A stretch of DNA of 64,000 nucleotides, taken from positions 340,331 to 404,330 of the forward strand of contig RQJH01000002.1 of the NCBI GenBank assembly GCA_014156375.1, given 5' to 3'. This document shows, piece after piece, positions 23,512 through 37,127 of this stretch. A model generated the notes under the pieces. The model was not told the origin of the DNA and did no database searches. It saw only the letters and a program-made list of their open reading frames with translations. Positions within the stretch are counted from its first letter, which is position 1. Each line of letters begins with the position of its first letter. Position numbers and translations under genes: made by a program. The stretch is from Enterobacteriaceae bacterium 89. GTDB taxonomy: Bacteria > Pseudomonadota > Gammaproteobacteria > Enterobacterales > Enterobacteriaceae.

Positions 23512-23536
23512 AAAACGCCTCTTATGAGGCGTTTTT
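23512..23536 (+). terminator. Rho-independent terminator of yceB
   Basis: Perfect 10-bp stem AAAACGCCTC-TTAT-GAGGCGTTTT ending in a T run, 34 bp after the yceB stop. Confidence 0.9.
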
Positions 23537-23540
23537 AGTG

Positions 23541-23585
23541 TTTGCTCCCTCTCCCCGTGGGAGAGGGTTGGGGAGAGGGCATCAG
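23541..23585. repeat. Intergenic palindromic repeat (CCCTCTCCC…GGGAGAGGG type)
   Basis: CCCTCTCCCCGTGGGAGAGGG followed by TTGGGGAGAGGGC is a dispersed palindrome seen widely between enterobacterial genes. It lies between the yceB terminator and the pyrC promoter. Confidence 0.55.
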
Positions 23586-23636
23586 GCCGCTCAAAACTGA
23601 AAGCCCCCCCCAGTTTTTTCGCATAAAAGAGTGCAA

Positions 23637-23652
23637 AGGAAAACGTTTCCGC
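23637..23652. promoter_or_regulatory. Putative PurR box of pyrC
   Basis: AGGAAAACGTTTCCGC is a near-palindrome centred on CG and fits the PurR operator pattern; E. coli pyrC is known to carry a PurR site at this position. It is followed by a TATCCT -10-like element (23654–23659). Confidence 0.65.
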
Positions 23653-23664
23653 TTATCCTTAGTG

Positions 23665-23705
23665 CCCGGCAAAAATAGCCTTAATCGACCAGCCGGAGCC
23701 CCCCA
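23665..23705 (+). promoter_or_regulatory. pyrC leader: CTP-responsive start-site switch and hairpin
   Basis: The likely start region is the CCCGGC at 23665–23670. CCGGC (23666–23670) can pair with GCCGG (23692–23696), burying the GGAG ribosome-binding site. In E. coli and Salmonella high CTP favours starting at an upstream C, giving the hairpin and low translation; low CTP gives a shorter transcript that starts at G and lacks the stem. The sequence keeps every element of that switch. Confidence 0.75.
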
Positions 23706-24752
23706 ATGACAGCACAATCCCAGCGACTGAAAATCCGCCGTCCCGACGACTGGCATATCCATCTGCGTGATGGCGATATGCTCAAAACCGTCGTGCCTTA
23801 TACCAGCGAAGTGTACGGTCGGGCGATTGTGATGCCAAACCTGGTACCGCCAATCACCACCGTTGACGCGGCTATCAGCTACCGTCAGCGCATTCTCGAT
23901 GCCGTTCCGGCAGGCCACGATTTCACGCCGCTGATGACCTGCTATCTCACCGATACGCTGGATCCGAACGAGCTGGAGCGTGGTTTCAATGAAGGCGTGT
24001 TTACCGCCGCCAAGCTGTATCCGGCGAATGCCACCACCAACTCAAGCCACGGCGTCACCAGCATTGATGCGATTATGTCGGTGCTGGAACGGATGCAGAA
24101 ACTGGGAATGCCGCTGCTGGTGCACGGCGAGGTGACCCACGCTGAAATCGACATTTTTGATCGCGAAGCGCGCTTTATCGAAAGCGTAATGGAACCCATG
24201 CGCCAGCGCCTGCCTGCGCTGAAAGTGGTTTTCGAGCACATCACCACCAAAGATGCTGCCGAATACGTGCGTGACGGTAACGAGCTGCTGGCCGCCACCA
24301 TCACCCCACAGCACCTGATGTTCAACCGCAACCACATGCTGGTTGGCGGCGTGCGCCCTCACCTGTACTGTCTGCCGATCCTCAAGCGCAATATTCACCA
24401 GCAGGCGCTGCGTGAACTGGTGGCCAGCGGCTTTGAACGCGCCTTCCTCGGCACGGATTCCGCGCCGCACGCCCGCCATCGTAAAGAAGCCAGCTGCGGT
24501 TGCGCAGGCTGCTTTAATGCCCCAACGGCTCTCGCCAGCTACGCGACCGTGTTTGAAGAGATGAATGCGCTGCAGCACTTCGAGGCGTTCTGCTCCCTCA
24601 ACGGTCCGCGTTTCTACGGCCTGCCGGTGAACGAAGGGTTTATCGAGCTGGAGCGTAAAGAGACCCAGGTTGTCGACAGCATCGCGCTGACCGACGACAC
24701 GCTGATCCCGTTCCTGGCGGGTGAAAGCGTTAACTGGAGCGTGATTCGTTAA
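23706..24752 (+). CDS. pyrC: Dihydroorotase
   Basis: 348 residues, identical length to E. coli. Zinc amidohydrolase that cyclises carbamoyl aspartate to dihydroorotate, third step of pyrimidine synthesis. Metal ligands are visible: His17 and His19 (WHIHLRD), the carboxylated Lys103 (AAKLYP), His140 (LLVHGE) and His178 (FEHIT); the catalytic Asp251 lies in [11 protein letters not shown]. Controlled by the upstream leader switch and probably PurR. Confidence 0.98.
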   Translation: MTAQSQRLKIRRPDDWHIHLRDGDMLKTVVPYTSEVYGRAIVMPNLVPPITTVDAAISYRQRILDAVPAGHDFTPLMTCYLTDTLDPNELERGFNEGVFTAAKLYPANATTNSSHGVTSIDAIMSVLERMQKLGMPLLVHGEVTHAEIDIFDREARFIESVMEPMRQRLPALKVVFEHITTKDAAEYVRDGNELLAATITPQHLMFNRNHMLVGGVRPHLYCLPILKRNIHQQALRELVASGFERAFLGTDSAPHARHRKEASCGCAGCFNAPTALASYATVFEEMNALQHFEAFCSLNGPRFYGLPVNEGFIELERKETQVVDSIALTDDTLIPFLAGESVNWSVIR

Positions 24753-24789
24753 AAAAGCGCTGTCCCCTGTTGTAAGTTGTCAAAACTAA

Positions 24790-24805
24790 CTGTATAAATA
24801 TCCAG
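24790..24805. promoter_or_regulatory. LexA (SOS) box of dinI
   Basis: CTGTATAAATATCCAG fits CTG-N10-CAG, with AT-rich centre and flanking TA residues, 23 bp upstream of the dinI start codon. It is a strong match to the E. coli LexA consensus. Confidence 0.9.
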
Positions 24806-24827
24806 TATATTCAACAGGGGGCAAACT

Positions 24828-25073
24828 ATGCGTATCGAAGTGACCATTGCCAAAACCACCGTTTTACCCGCAGGCGCGATTGATGCGCTGACCGATGAGC
24901 TTTCCCGCCGTATTCTCAACCAGTTCCCGGACCGCGAAGGTCAGGTCAGCGTGCGCTATGCCGCAGCCAATAACCTGTCCGTGCTCGGCGCACCAAAAGA
25001 AGACAAAGACCGCATCAGCGAGATCCTCCAGGAAACCTGGGAAAGCGCCGATGACTGGTTCGTCACGGATTAA
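24828..25073 (+). CDS. dinI: DNA damage-inducible protein I
   Basis: 81 residues, starting MRIEVTIAKTTVLPAGAIDA. It binds and stabilises RecA filaments and tunes SOS co-protease activity. Conserved acidic helix near the C-terminus (DRISEILQETWESADDWFV). A LexA box lies directly upstream, so it is SOS controlled, and a strong terminator follows. Confidence 0.97.
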   Translation: MRIEVTIAKTTVLPAGAIDALTDELSRRILNQFPDREGQVSVRYAAANNLSVLGAPKEDKDRISEILQETWESADDWFVTD

Positions 25074-25100
25074 AAAACGCTCTAATGTAGTGCCTTTTTT

Positions 25101-25122
25101 GCCGGGTCGCCCCGGCTTTTTT
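25101..25122 (+). terminator. Rho-independent terminator of dinI
   Basis: GCCGGG-TCGC-CCCGGC followed by six T residues, 27 bp after the dinI stop. The following roughly 230 bp to bssS are AT-rich, with no recognised gene. Confidence 0.92.
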
Positions 25123-25353
25123 ATTTTTCTTAGATTATTTTTTAACCTTTTTCTTATTGCATCGTTAATCTTTTAAAAAATAACGAACTAATTGCCGTTT
25201 TATTGTTCAAAAAACCGTGTGATGCAGAAAAAGATGTTGCAGTTGGCTCAGAAATTCGAATATTTTCATAGTTGTTGGTATAATTAGTTTGCTTCAGAAA
25301 ACACGCATTGAACCTCGAACCGTTGTCTTTAAACACGCAAATAAGGGGTTATG

Positions 25354-25608
25354 ATGGAAAAGAATAATGAAGTCATCCAGACCCATCCCCTCGTCGGATG
25401 GGACATCAGCACCGTCGATAGCTACGACGCCCTGATGCTGCGCCTGCACTACCAGAACCCCACGCAATCGAGTCATCATGAAGCAGAGATCGGTCAGACT
25501 TTGTGGTTAACGACCGATGTGGCCCGCCAGTTTATTTCGATCTTAGAAGCGGGCATTGCCAAAATAGAGTCTGGCGATTTCCAGGAAAACGAGTACCGTC
25601 GGCATTAG
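25354..25608 (+). CDS. bssS: Biofilm regulator BssS
   Basis: 84 residues, starting MEKNNEVIQTHPLVGWDIST. Small cytoplasmic protein that in E. coli affects biofilm formation and indole/AI-2 responses. Two consecutive ATG codons exist; the second (25354) is better spaced from the AAGGGG ribosome-binding site and gives the E. coli length. Nearly identical to E. coli except around residues 35–45. Confidence 0.95.
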   Translation: MEKNNEVIQTHPLVGWDISTVDSYDALMLRLHYQNPTQSSHHEAEIGQTLWLTTDVARQFISILEAGIAKIESGDFQENEYRRH

Positions 25609-25634
25609 AAACTAATGCTAAAGATTGCACTAAC

Positions 25635-25658
25635 AGGCACCTTCGGGTGCCTTATTTA
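25635..25658 (+). terminator. Rho-independent terminator of bssS
   Basis: AGGCACC-TTCG-GGTGCCT hairpin followed by a T-rich stretch, 27 bp after the bssS stop. Confidence 0.8.
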
Positions 25659-25725
25659 TTTGTCCCTTGTCACGCTGCCGCAGTTTAATTACCCTGCAAA
25701 GAAAGAGAAGAGCTGAGAGAGAAGC

Positions 25726-26844
25726 ATGAACTACGATTTAATTATTATCGGTAGTGGTTCAGTAGGAGCCGCCGCGGGTTACTATGCCTCCCGAGCCGGG
25801 CTGTCGGTACTGATGACCGACGCACACCTGCCGCCGCATAAAGAGGGAAGCCATCACGGTGACACCCGTCTGATTCGCCATGCGTATGGTGAAGGCGAAA
25901 AGTATGTTCCTTTGGTGCTGCGTGCACAGACGCTCTGGGACGAACTCGCCACGCTCAGCGGCGAAGAAATTTTCGAGAAAACGGGCGTCGTGAATTTAGG
26001 ACCGGCCCACTCCCCTTTCCTTCGCAACGTTGAACAGAGTGCGCAGCAGTTTGGCCTCAGCGTTGAAAAGCTCGACGCTCAGGCGCTGATGAAGCGCTGG
26101 CCAGAGATCCGCGTCCCCGACGACTATATCGGCCTGTTTGAACCTGCGTCCGGCGTGCTGAAGAGCGAGCTGGCGGTAAAAACCTGGGTCAACCTGGCCC
26201 GTGAAGCTGGCTGCGCGCAGCTGTTTAACTGTCCGGTAACCGGAATTGAGCACCACGCGGATGGCGTCACAGTCAATACAGGAGAAGGCAGCTATCAGGG
26301 GAAACGCCTGTTGATCAGCGCCGGAACCTGGGTGACAAAACTGCTGCCAGAATTGCCTGTTCAGCCAGTACGCAAAGTCTTCGCCTGGTTCCAGGCCGAC
26401 GGGCGCTACAGCCGCAAAAACAACTTCCCGGCGTTCACCGGCGAACTGCCCAACGGTGACCAGTATTACGGTTTCCCGGCGGAAGATAACGAGCTGAAGA
26501 TTGGCAAACATAACGGCGGTCAGCTTATCGATTCGCCTGAACAGCGTAAGCCTTTTGCCGCTGTGGCTACCGACGGTTCCGAAGCGTTCAACTTCCTGCG
26601 TAGCGTGCTGCCGGGTATTGGCGGATGCCTGCACGGTGCCGCCTGTACCTACGATAACTCACCGGATGAAGACTTTATCATCGACACCCTGCCCGGCCAG
26701 GATAATACGCTGCTGATCACCGGCTTAAGCGGACACGGCTTTAAGTTTGCTTCGGTGCTGGGAGAGATTGCGGCAGATTTCGCTCAGGGTAAATCCCCGG
26801 CCTTTGACCTGACGCCTTTCCGTCTGGCGCGGTTTAACCAGTAA
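25726..26844 (+). CDS. solA: N-methyl-L-tryptophan oxidase
   Basis: 372 residues. Sarcosine-oxidase-like flavoenzyme that demethylates N-methyl-L-tryptophan, giving formaldehyde and H2O2. The FAD dinucleotide fold is at the N-terminus ([21 protein letters not shown], residues 4–24). The Cys in [13 protein letters not shown] is the site of covalent FAD linkage in the E. coli enzyme. Preceded by a GAGAGAAG ribosome-binding site and followed by a terminator. Confidence 0.96.
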   Translation: MNYDLIIIGSGSVGAAAGYYASRAGLSVLMTDAHLPPHKEGSHHGDTRLIRHAYGEGEKYVPLVLRAQTLWDELATLSGEEIFEKTGVVNLGPAHSPFLRNVEQSAQQFGLSVEKLDAQALMKRWPEIRVPDDYIGLFEPASGVLKSELAVKTWVNLAREAGCAQLFNCPVTGIEHHADGVTVNTGEGSYQGKRLLISAGTWVTKLLPELPVQPVRKVFAWFQADGRYSRKNNFPAFTGELPNGDQYYGFPAEDNELKIGKHNGGQLIDSPEQRKPFAAVATDGSEAFNFLRSVLPGIGGCLHGAACTYDNSPDEDFIIDTLPGQDNTLLITGLSGHGFKFASVLGEIAADFAQGKSPAFDLTPFRLARFNQ

Positions 26845-26853
26845 CAACGAAAA

Positions 26854-26878
26854 AGCCTGGCAATGCCAGGCTTTCATT
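26854..26878 (+). terminator. Hairpin terminator of solA
   Basis: AGCCTGGC-AAT-GCCAGGCT followed by TTCATTT. The tail is weaker than usual, and the yceO start lies only 17 bp after the stem. Confidence 0.7.
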
Positions 26879-26888
26879 TGAGAACAGT

Positions 26889-27002
26889 ATGCTTCGTTTT
26901 TATCACTTTCTGATCAACAACATCCGCGAGCACTTCATCATCTGGCTGGTGCTGTGGCTGCTGCTCGCCGTTATCGATCTGATGTACATCTATTTTTACT
27001 GA
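26889..27002 (+). CDS. yceO: YceO-like small membrane protein
   Basis: 37-residue frame between solA and trhO. It keeps the E. coli YceO pattern in the same place: FLINNIREH near the N-terminus, then one hydrophobic helix (IIWLVLWLLLAVIDLMYIY) and an aromatic end. Predicted single-pass membrane protein. The E. coli protein is longer at its N-terminus. The start is placed at the ATG at 26889; no clear ribosome-binding site is seen, so the start is uncertain. YceO has been linked to acid resistance in E. coli screens. Confidence 0.75.
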   Translation: MLRFYHFLINNIREHFIIWLVLWLLLAVIDLMYIYFY

Positions 27003-27005
27003 CTC

Positions 27006-28055
27006 TTACTCCGGGTCAGGGATCCCCATCCGCGTATTCAGCTGACCGCGAGATTTGTTGAAAATCTTGTTGCCGTTTTCACGACCCGCACGGCGACGAC
27101 GCTGCTCTTCTTCAGGCAACTGGCTCTCTTCCTGGCAAAGTTCGCTACAGCATCCGCTGTATTTTTCCGCACAGGCCGGACACTGGATAAACAGCAGGTG
27201 ACAGCCGTCGTTCAGACAGTTGGTGTGGGTGTCGCATGGCGTGCCGCACTGATGGCAATGAGCAATGACGTCTTCGGAGATACGCTCGCCCATGCGCTCA
27301 TCAAACACGAAGTTTTTGCCAATAAAACGAACCGGCAGCCCTTGCTCACGCGCGCGGCGTGCGTATTCGATGATGCCGCCTTCAATGTGCCAGACCTTGT
27401 TAAAGCCTTTGTGCTTCATAAAGGCGCTGGCTTTTTCGCAGCGGATCCCTCCGGTACAGTACATGACAATTTTTTTGTCGCGGTACTCTTCCATCATTTC
27501 GACGGCTTTCGGCAGCTGATCGCGGAAAGTATCCGCCGGGATTTCCAGCGCGTTCTCAAAATGCCCCACTTCATATTCGTAGTGGTTACGCATATCGATA
27601 AATACGGCATCCGGATCGTCGAGCATCGCGTTAACTTCAGCGGCCTTCAGGTAATCGCCGACATCGCTGGCGTCAAATGTTGGGTCTTCGATACCGTCAG
27701 CAACAATGCGGTCACGCACCTTCATGCGCAGCACCCAGAAGGATTTGCCGTCGTCGTCCAGTGCGATATTAAGGCGCAGGTTATTCAGCGCAGGATCAAA
27801 GCCATACAGCAGCTCACGGAAGGCCTCGACGCGGCTTTGCGGCACGCTGATTTGTGCATTCACGCCCTCATGGGCAAGGTAAACGCGGCCGAAAACCTTA
27901 AGTGCAGAAAAAGCCTGATATAAGGCATCACGCGTCGCTTTAGGATCGGTGATAGTGAAATATTTATAGAATGAGATCGTCGTGCGCGGCTCGGTTTCGG
28001 CCATCAGTTGCGCTTTCAGTTGCTCATTCGAGATGCGGTTATGCAGCACTGGCAT
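27006..28055 (-). CDS. trhO: tRNA uridine(34) hydroxylase
   Basis: 349 residues from the ATG at 28055 ([10 protein letters not shown]); the open frame extends 40 codons upstream but homologues start here. Rhodanese-domain enzyme that hydroxylates U34 of tRNAs, on the route to 5-methoxyuridine and cmo5U. The rhodanese loop Cys is Cys200 in [14 protein letters not shown] Cys-rich region ([14 protein letters not shown]…[12 protein letters not shown]) and a basic tail follow. Formerly yceA. Confidence 0.97.
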   Translation of the reverse strand: MPVLHNRISNEQLKAQLMAETEPRTTISFYKYFTITDPKATRDALYQAFSALKVFGRVYLAHEGVNAQISVPQSRVEAFRELLYGFDPALNNLRLNIALDDDGKSFWVLRMKVRDRIVADGIEDPTFDASDVGDYLKAAEVNAMLDDPDAVFIDMRNHYEYEVGHFENALEIPADTFRDQLPKAVEMMEEYRDKKIVMYCTGGIRCEKASAFMKHKGFNKVWHIEGGIIEYARRAREQGLPVRFIGKNFVFDERMGERISEDVIAHCHQCGTPCDTHTNCLNDGCHLLFIQCPACAEKYSGCCSELCQEESQLPEEEQRRRRAGRENGNKIFNKSRGQLNTRMGIPDPE

Positions 28056-28272
28056 GGTGTTGATTCCTGCGATCGTCAAAGAGAAATTTGGGGCGGCATG
28101 ATAAAGCATCTGCTGCGAATTTACATCCACACATTTTGCGCTACATTTCTCACACTTCATACCACTCAAGCGCACAACATGTGATGCAATAAGCTCCGCT
28201 CCTCCGCCCTCATTTGGGCAGAGAGAAAAAAAGTGCGATACTAATAAAAGTTGTCAGAAATAAAGGAATGAA

Positions 28273-29196
28273 ATGACGCATTTACCTAAATTTACCGCCT
28301 CGCTGCTGCATCCGCGTTACTGGTTAACCTGGTTTGGCGTCGGCGCGTTGTGGTTGGTTGTTCAGCTTCCTTACCCTGTTCTCTACCGTCTTGGCACCTC
28401 TTTAGGTCGTCTGGCACTGCGGTTTATGAAACGACGCGCCAGCATTGCTTATCGAAATCTGGAACTCTGCTTTCCTGGTATGGACGAAAAAGAGCGCCAT
28501 CAGTGGGTGGTGAAAAACTTTGAATCCGTCGGGATGGGTCTGATGGAAACCGGGATGGCGTGGTTCTGGTCAGACAAACGCATGCTTCGCTGGACTGATG
28601 CCAGCGGCATCGATCAGATCAGGCTGGTACAGGAGCAGCAGCGCGGTATCCTGCTGATCGGGATCCATTTTCTGACCCTCGAGATCGGTGCCAGAATGTT
28701 TGGCCTGCACGCTTCTCCAGGGATTGGCGTTTATCGCCCAAACGATAATCCGGTGATTGACCTCATCCAGACCTGGGGCCGCATGCGTTCCAATAAGGAC
28801 ATGCTCGATCGCAAAGATTTGAAAGGCATGATCCGCGCGCTGAAAAACGGTGAGGTGATTTGGTACGCCCCCGATCACGATTACGGCCCACAGGGCAGCG
28901 TTTTTGTGCCGCTGTTCGCGGTCGATCAAGCGGCGACAACTTCCGGGACTTATACCCTGGCCCGCATGTCGAAAGCCTGCATCGTGCCGTTTGTGCCGCG
29001 TCGTAAGCCCGACGGCAAAGGCTATGAGCTGATTATTCTCGATGCCGAATGTTCTCCGCCGCTGGAAGATGCAGAAAGCACCGCCGCGTGGATGAACAAA
29101 GTGGTGGAGAAATGTATTCTGCTGGCACCCGAGCAGTACATGTGGCTGCATCGCCGCTTCAAAACTCGCCCGGAAGGGGTTCCTTCCCGTTATTGA
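28273..29196 (+). CDS. lpxL: Kdo2-lipid IVA lauroyltransferase
   Basis: 307 residues. Inner-membrane late acyltransferase that adds laurate to Kdo2-lipid IVA during lipid A synthesis (HtrB). One N-terminal membrane anchor ([20 protein letters not shown]), then the catalytic HX4E motif in [10 protein letters not shown]. The conserved end is [25 protein letters not shown] precedes the ATG. Confidence 0.98.
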   Translation: MTHLPKFTASLLHPRYWLTWFGVGALWLVVQLPYPVLYRLGTSLGRLALRFMKRRASIAYRNLELCFPGMDEKERHQWVVKNFESVGMGLMETGMAWFWSDKRMLRWTDASGIDQIRLVQEQQRGILLIGIHFLTLEIGARMFGLHASPGIGVYRPNDNPVIDLIQTWGRMRSNKDMLDRKDLKGMIRALKNGEVIWYAPDHDYGPQGSVFVPLFAVDQAATTSGTYTLARMSKACIVPFVPRRKPDGKGYELIILDAECSPPLEDAESTAAWMNKVVEKCILLAPEQYMWLHRRFKTRPEGVPSRY

Positions 29197-29217
29197 TAAC
29201 GGCACCATACAACCCGC

Positions 29218-29347
29218 ATGATGCGCTGCGCTTATCAGGCCTGCACGGTTTCATGATCTCCGGAACCGTAGGCCGGATAAGGCAGAGCCGCATCCGGCAA
29301 TTCACCTGTTGCACAATTGCCTGATGCGCTTCGCTTATCAGGCCTAC
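29218..29347. repeat. BIME (REP units in alternating orientation)
   Basis: Contains GATGCGCTGCGCTTATCAGGCCT, then GTAGGCCGGATAAGGC…GCCGCATCCGGCAA, then GATGCGCTTCGCTTATCAGGCCTAC. These are three REP units in the lpxL–mdtG gap (29197–29492). The rest of that gap holds the presumed mdtG promoter. Confidence 0.85.
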
Positions 29348-29492
29348 TCGGTTTCAAGATGCACGGCACCGTGGCCAGATATTTTTCTCCCGACTTTTCC
29401 CTTTCGTTGATTGCAGTTACGGTTTAGCAGGCGCATAATTAGCAGGCTTATCACTTCAAAACAGAACGACTTGCGTTAACTCGCGGAACCCT

Positions 29493-30746
29493 ATGCTCGC
29501 CTCAGATGCCCCCATAAGCTGGAAGCGCAATCTCACTATCGCCTGGATTGGCTGTTTTCTTACCGGCGCCGCCTTTAGTCTGGTGATGCCCTTCCTGCCG
29601 CTGTACGTCGAACAGCTCGGCGTGACGGGTCACAGCGCACTGAATATGTGGTCCGGGCTGGTGTTCAGTATTACCTTCCTGTTTTCTGCCATTGCTTCCC
29701 CATTCTGGGGCGGTCTGGCTGACCGTAAAGGGCGCAAAATCATGCTCCTGCGCTCCGCACTCGGCATGGCGATTGTGATGATGCTGATGGGGATGGCGCA
29801 AAATATCTGGCAGTTTCTGGTGTTGCGCGCGCTGCTGGGGTTGCTTGGCGGTTTTATCCCAAATGCCAACGCGCTGATCGCCACGCAAATTCCCCGGCAA
29901 AAAAGCGGCTGGGCGCTGGGCACACTCTCCACCGGTGGCGTCAGCGGCGCGCTGCTCGGGCCTCTGGCCGGTGGATTACTTGCCGACAGCTACGGCCTGC
30001 GCCCGGTGTTTTTCATGACCGCCAGCGTGCTGTTCCTCTGTTTCCTGCTGACCTTATTCCTCATCCGTGAGCAGTTTGTGCCGGTGTCGAAAAAAGAGAT
30101 GCTGCATGCGAAGGATGTGCTCACCTCGCTAAAAAGCCCAAAGCTGGTACTGAGCCTGTTTGTCACCACCATGATTATTCAGGTTGCCACCGGCTCTATC
30201 GCGCCGATCCTGACGCTCTATGTGCGCGAACTGGCGGGCAACGTCAGCAATATTGCTTTCCTCAGCGGGATGATTGCGTCCGTCCCCGGCGTGGCTGCAT
30301 TGCTTAGCGCACCGAGACTGGGAAAACTGGGCGACCGGATCGGCCCGGAAAAAATCCTGATTGTCGCACTGATTATCTCCGTGCTGCTGCTCATCCCTAT
30401 GGCCTTTGTCCAGACTCCTTTACAGCTTGGCGTGCTTCGGTTCCTGCTTGGCGCCGCTGATGGCGCCCTGCTTCCAGCCGTACAGACGCTGCTGGTCTAT
30501 AACTCCACTAACCAGATTGCAGGGCGCATCTTCAGCTATAACCAGTCGTTTCGTGATATCGGCAACGTCACCGGGCCGCTGATCGGCGCAGCCGTATCCG
30601 CCAGCTACGGTTTCCGTACCGTGTTTCTGGTGACGGCTAGCGTGGTGTTGTTTAACGCACTTTACACTGGCCTGAGCATGCGCAGAACGCGACAGATTGT
30701 GGCTACAGCCAGTACAGAAAACGAAGATAAACCCCTCGCCAGTTAA
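29493..30746 (+). CDS. mdtG: MFS multidrug exporter MdtG
   Basis: 417 residues, slightly longer than E. coli MdtG (408) because of a different C-terminal tail. About 12 membrane segments; [17 protein letters not shown] is MFS motif A and [21 protein letters not shown] fits the drug-antiporter motif C region. In E. coli it is SoxS/MarA-activated and gives fosfomycin and deoxycholate tolerance. Confidence 0.96.
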   Translation: MLASDAPISWKRNLTIAWIGCFLTGAAFSLVMPFLPLYVEQLGVTGHSALNMWSGLVFSITFLFSAIASPFWGGLADRKGRKIMLLRSALGMAIVMMLMGMAQNIWQFLVLRALLGLLGGFIPNANALIATQIPRQKSGWALGTLSTGGVSGALLGPLAGGLLADSYGLRPVFFMTASVLFLCFLLTLFLIREQFVPVSKKEMLHAKDVLTSLKSPKLVLSLFVTTMIIQVATGSIAPILTLYVRELAGNVSNIAFLSGMIASVPGVAALLSAPRLGKLGDRIGPEKILIVALIISVLLLIPMAFVQTPLQLGVLRFLLGAADGALLPAVQTLLVYNSTNQIAGRIFSYNQSFRDIGNVTGPLIGAAVSASYGFRTVFLVTASVVLFNALYTGLSMRRTRQIVATASTENEDKPLAS

Positions 30747-30840
30747 TTCATCCGGATGATTTTTAGCCTGTTGCCCTTGCGACAGGCAAACATCGACTAT
30801 TCTTTTCCTGAAATCCACATCAAACCGCAGGGAGAATGAG

Positions 30841-31215
30841 ATGACCATGTACGCCACACTCGACGAAGCTATTGATGCGGCCCGCGAGGAGTTTGTTGCG
30901 GACTCCCCCAATGCCGGGGACAACGACGTCAGCGTTCAGCAGTTCGCCATGCAGAAGTACATTCTGCAGGACGGGGACGTCATGTGGCAGGCTGAATTTT
31001 TCGCCAACGAGGATGAAGAAGGCGAATGCCTGCCGATGCTCAGCGGAGAGGCCGCACAAAGCGTTTTTGACGGCGATTTTGATGAGATTGAGCTGACGCA
31101 GGAGTGGATTGAAGAGAATACGCTGCATGAATGGGACGAAGGCGAATTCCAGCTTGAGCCGCCGCTCGACACCGAAGAGGGTCAGACCGCGGCAGACGAA
31201 TGGGACGAACGCTGA
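30841..31215 (+). CDS. msyB: Acidic protein MsyB
   Basis: 124 residues, strikingly acidic (DEEGECLPMLSGE, DGDFDEIELTQEW), equal in length to E. coli MsyB. Extra copies suppress secA and secY temperature-sensitive mutants in E. coli. The stop codon abuts the convergent yceK stop with no gap. Confidence 0.97.
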   Translation: MTMYATLDEAIDAAREEFVADSPNAGDNDVSVQQFAMQKYILQDGDVMWQAEFFANEDEEGECLPMLSGEAAQSVFDGDFDEIELTQEWIEENTLHEWDEGEFQLEPPLDTEEGQTAADEWDER

Positions 31216-31443
31216 TTATTCGTAGGGGCCGTGGTGAGCGTCAATCGGCAGCAGCAGCGTATCAAACACCAGTGAGAACGGCAGATCGAGAATGGTGATG
31301 TAGCGCCACGCCGAATCGCGCACGTCCCACTGCACGCCGGGATAATACTGATTGCCGTGCCCCTGGCCGGGAATAGTACGGCTGATAATACTGCCGCATC
31401 CGCTCAGCAGCATCGCCATCAGGCAGACTGCAATAATTTTCAC
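31216..31443 (-). CDS. yceK: YceK-family outer-membrane lipoprotein
   Basis: 75 residues with lipoprotein signal ending LLSGC. DUF1375 family: TIPGQGHGNQYYPGVQWDVR and LPFSLVFDTLLLPID are almost the same as E. coli. Function unknown. It is separated from opgH by a terminator and a BIME. Confidence 0.96.
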   Translation of the reverse strand: MKIIAVCLMAMLLSGCGSIISRTIPGQGHGNQYYPGVQWDVRDSAWRYITILDLPFSLVFDTLLLPIDAHHGPYE

Positions 31444-31470
31444 CGGTTATCTCCGCGTTCACTTTCTGAT

Positions 31471-31503
31471 AAAAAAATACCGGCCTTTTGACCGGTATTT
31501 TGC
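31471..31503 (-). terminator. Rho-independent terminator of opgGH
   Basis: AATACCGG (31476–31483) pairs with CCGGTATT (31492–31499). The plus-strand A run becomes a T run on the minus strand, so it ends leftward transcription from opgGH upstream of yceK. Confidence 0.85.
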
Positions 31504-31507
31504 TTTT

Positions 31508-31593
31508 TATTGCCCGGTGGCGCTTCGTTTACCGGACCTACAAAATCATGACGGTTTTGTAGGCCCGGTAAGGCGTTACCCGCCACCGGGCAA
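31508..31593. repeat. BIME (REP pair)
   Basis: GCCCGGTGGCGCTTCG…GACCTACAAAATC and TTTGTAGGCCCGGTAAGGCG…CCACCGGGCAA form two inverted REP units 3' of opgH. Confidence 0.85.
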
Positions 31594-31606
31594 TTTCTCC
31601 TGAACG

Positions 31607-35834
<4,228 letters not shown>

Positions 35835-35936
35835 TTATCCTGGAGACAGGTTCCCGGACTTGCTGTAGGGTTGTTTCGAATGTAACCCTTATCGCCTGCG
35901 GCGGTAAGACGATTAGTCTGAGAATTCATTGATTTT

Positions 35937-37094
35937 ATGAATAAAGTACCCGCACAACGTGAATATTTCCTCGACTCTATCCGCGCATGGCTGATGCTGC
36001 TGGGGATCCCGTTCCATATTTCTCTGATTTATTCCAGCCACACCTGGCATGTGAACAGCGCCGAGCCTTCCTGGTGGCTGACCCTGTTTAACGATTTTAT
36101 TCACTCGTTCCGCATGCAGGTGTTTTTCGTTATTTCCGGATATTTTTCCTACATGCTGTTCTTGCGCTATCCGATGAAGAAATGGTGGAAAGTGCGGGTT
36201 GAACGCGTGGGGATCCCGATGCTGACCGCTATTCCTCTGCTCACCGTGCCGCAGTTCCTGATGCTGCAGCATGTGAAAGGCAAAACGGAAAGCTGGCATA
36301 CTCTGACTTTTTACCAGAAGTACAACACCCTCGCGTGGGAGCTGGTTTCCCATCTGTGGTTCCTGCTGGTACTGGTGGTCATGACTACCGCCGGACTGGC
36401 GCTGTTCCGCTGGATCAAAAAGCGTCAGCAGGCTTCAATCACCGCGTTTTTTGACAACGTCAACATGGCTAAACTGACCGTGCTGTTTTTCGCTCTCGGG
36501 ATCTCCTACGCGATTATCCGCCGCACGCTGTTTATCCTCTATCCACCAATTCTGAGCGACGGGCTGTTTAACTTTGTGGTGATGCAGTCGCTGTTTTATC
36601 TGCCGTTCTTTATTCTGGGGGCGCAGGCGTTCGTCAACCCACGCCTGAAAGAGGTGTTCACCACGCCTTCGCCATGGTGCGTATTCGCTGCGGTTTTAGG
36701 CTTTATCGCCTATATCCTCAACCAGCACTACGGCTCTGGCGATGCGTGGATGTATGAAACCGAGTACGTCATCACCATGGTGCTGGGGCTGTTGATGGTC
36801 AACGTCGTGTTTGCCTTTGGCTACCGGATGCTCAACTTTAAATCGGCACGAGTGACCTATTTCGTCAACGCTTCGCTGTTTATTTATCTGGTACACCATC
36901 CGTTGACCCTGCTTTACGGCGCGTGGATCACCCCGGTCATTCACTCAAATACCCTCGGTTTTATCACCGGGCTGGTGTTCGTGGTGGGGATTGCGCTGGT
37001 GCTGTATGAAATTCATCTGCGTATTCCGCTGCTGCGGTTCCTGTTTTCCGGTAAACCCGTGCAGCCGCAGGGCTCACCTCAGCCTTCAGCTTAA
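35937..37094 (+). CDS. opgC: Glucan succinyltransferase OpgC
   Basis: 385 residues, about ten hydrophobic segments. Acyltransferase-3 family membrane protein that adds succinyl groups to periplasmic glucans. N-terminal [20 protein letters not shown] carries the family's (R/D)xxxH-like region. The stop is followed by a CCGGG…CCCGG hairpin without a strong T run. Confidence 0.96.
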   Translation: MNKVPAQREYFLDSIRAWLMLLGIPFHISLIYSSHTWHVNSAEPSWWLTLFNDFIHSFRMQVFFVISGYFSYMLFLRYPMKKWWKVRVERVGIPMLTAIPLLTVPQFLMLQHVKGKTESWHTLTFYQKYNTLAWELVSHLWFLLVLVVMTTAGLALFRWIKKRQQASITAFFDNVNMAKLTVLFFALGISYAIIRRTLFILYPPILSDGLFNFVVMQSLFYLPFFILGAQAFVNPRLKEVFTTPSPWCVFAAVLGFIAYILNQHYGSGDAWMYETEYVITMVLGLLMVNVVFAFGYRMLNFKSARVTYFVNASLFIYLVHHPLTLLYGAWITPVIHSNTLGFITGLVFVVGIALVLYEIHLRIPLLRFLFSGKPVQPQGSPQPSA

Positions 37095-37127
37095 TCCATG
37101 ATGCTTCCGGGTTGCTTCGCAGCCCGG

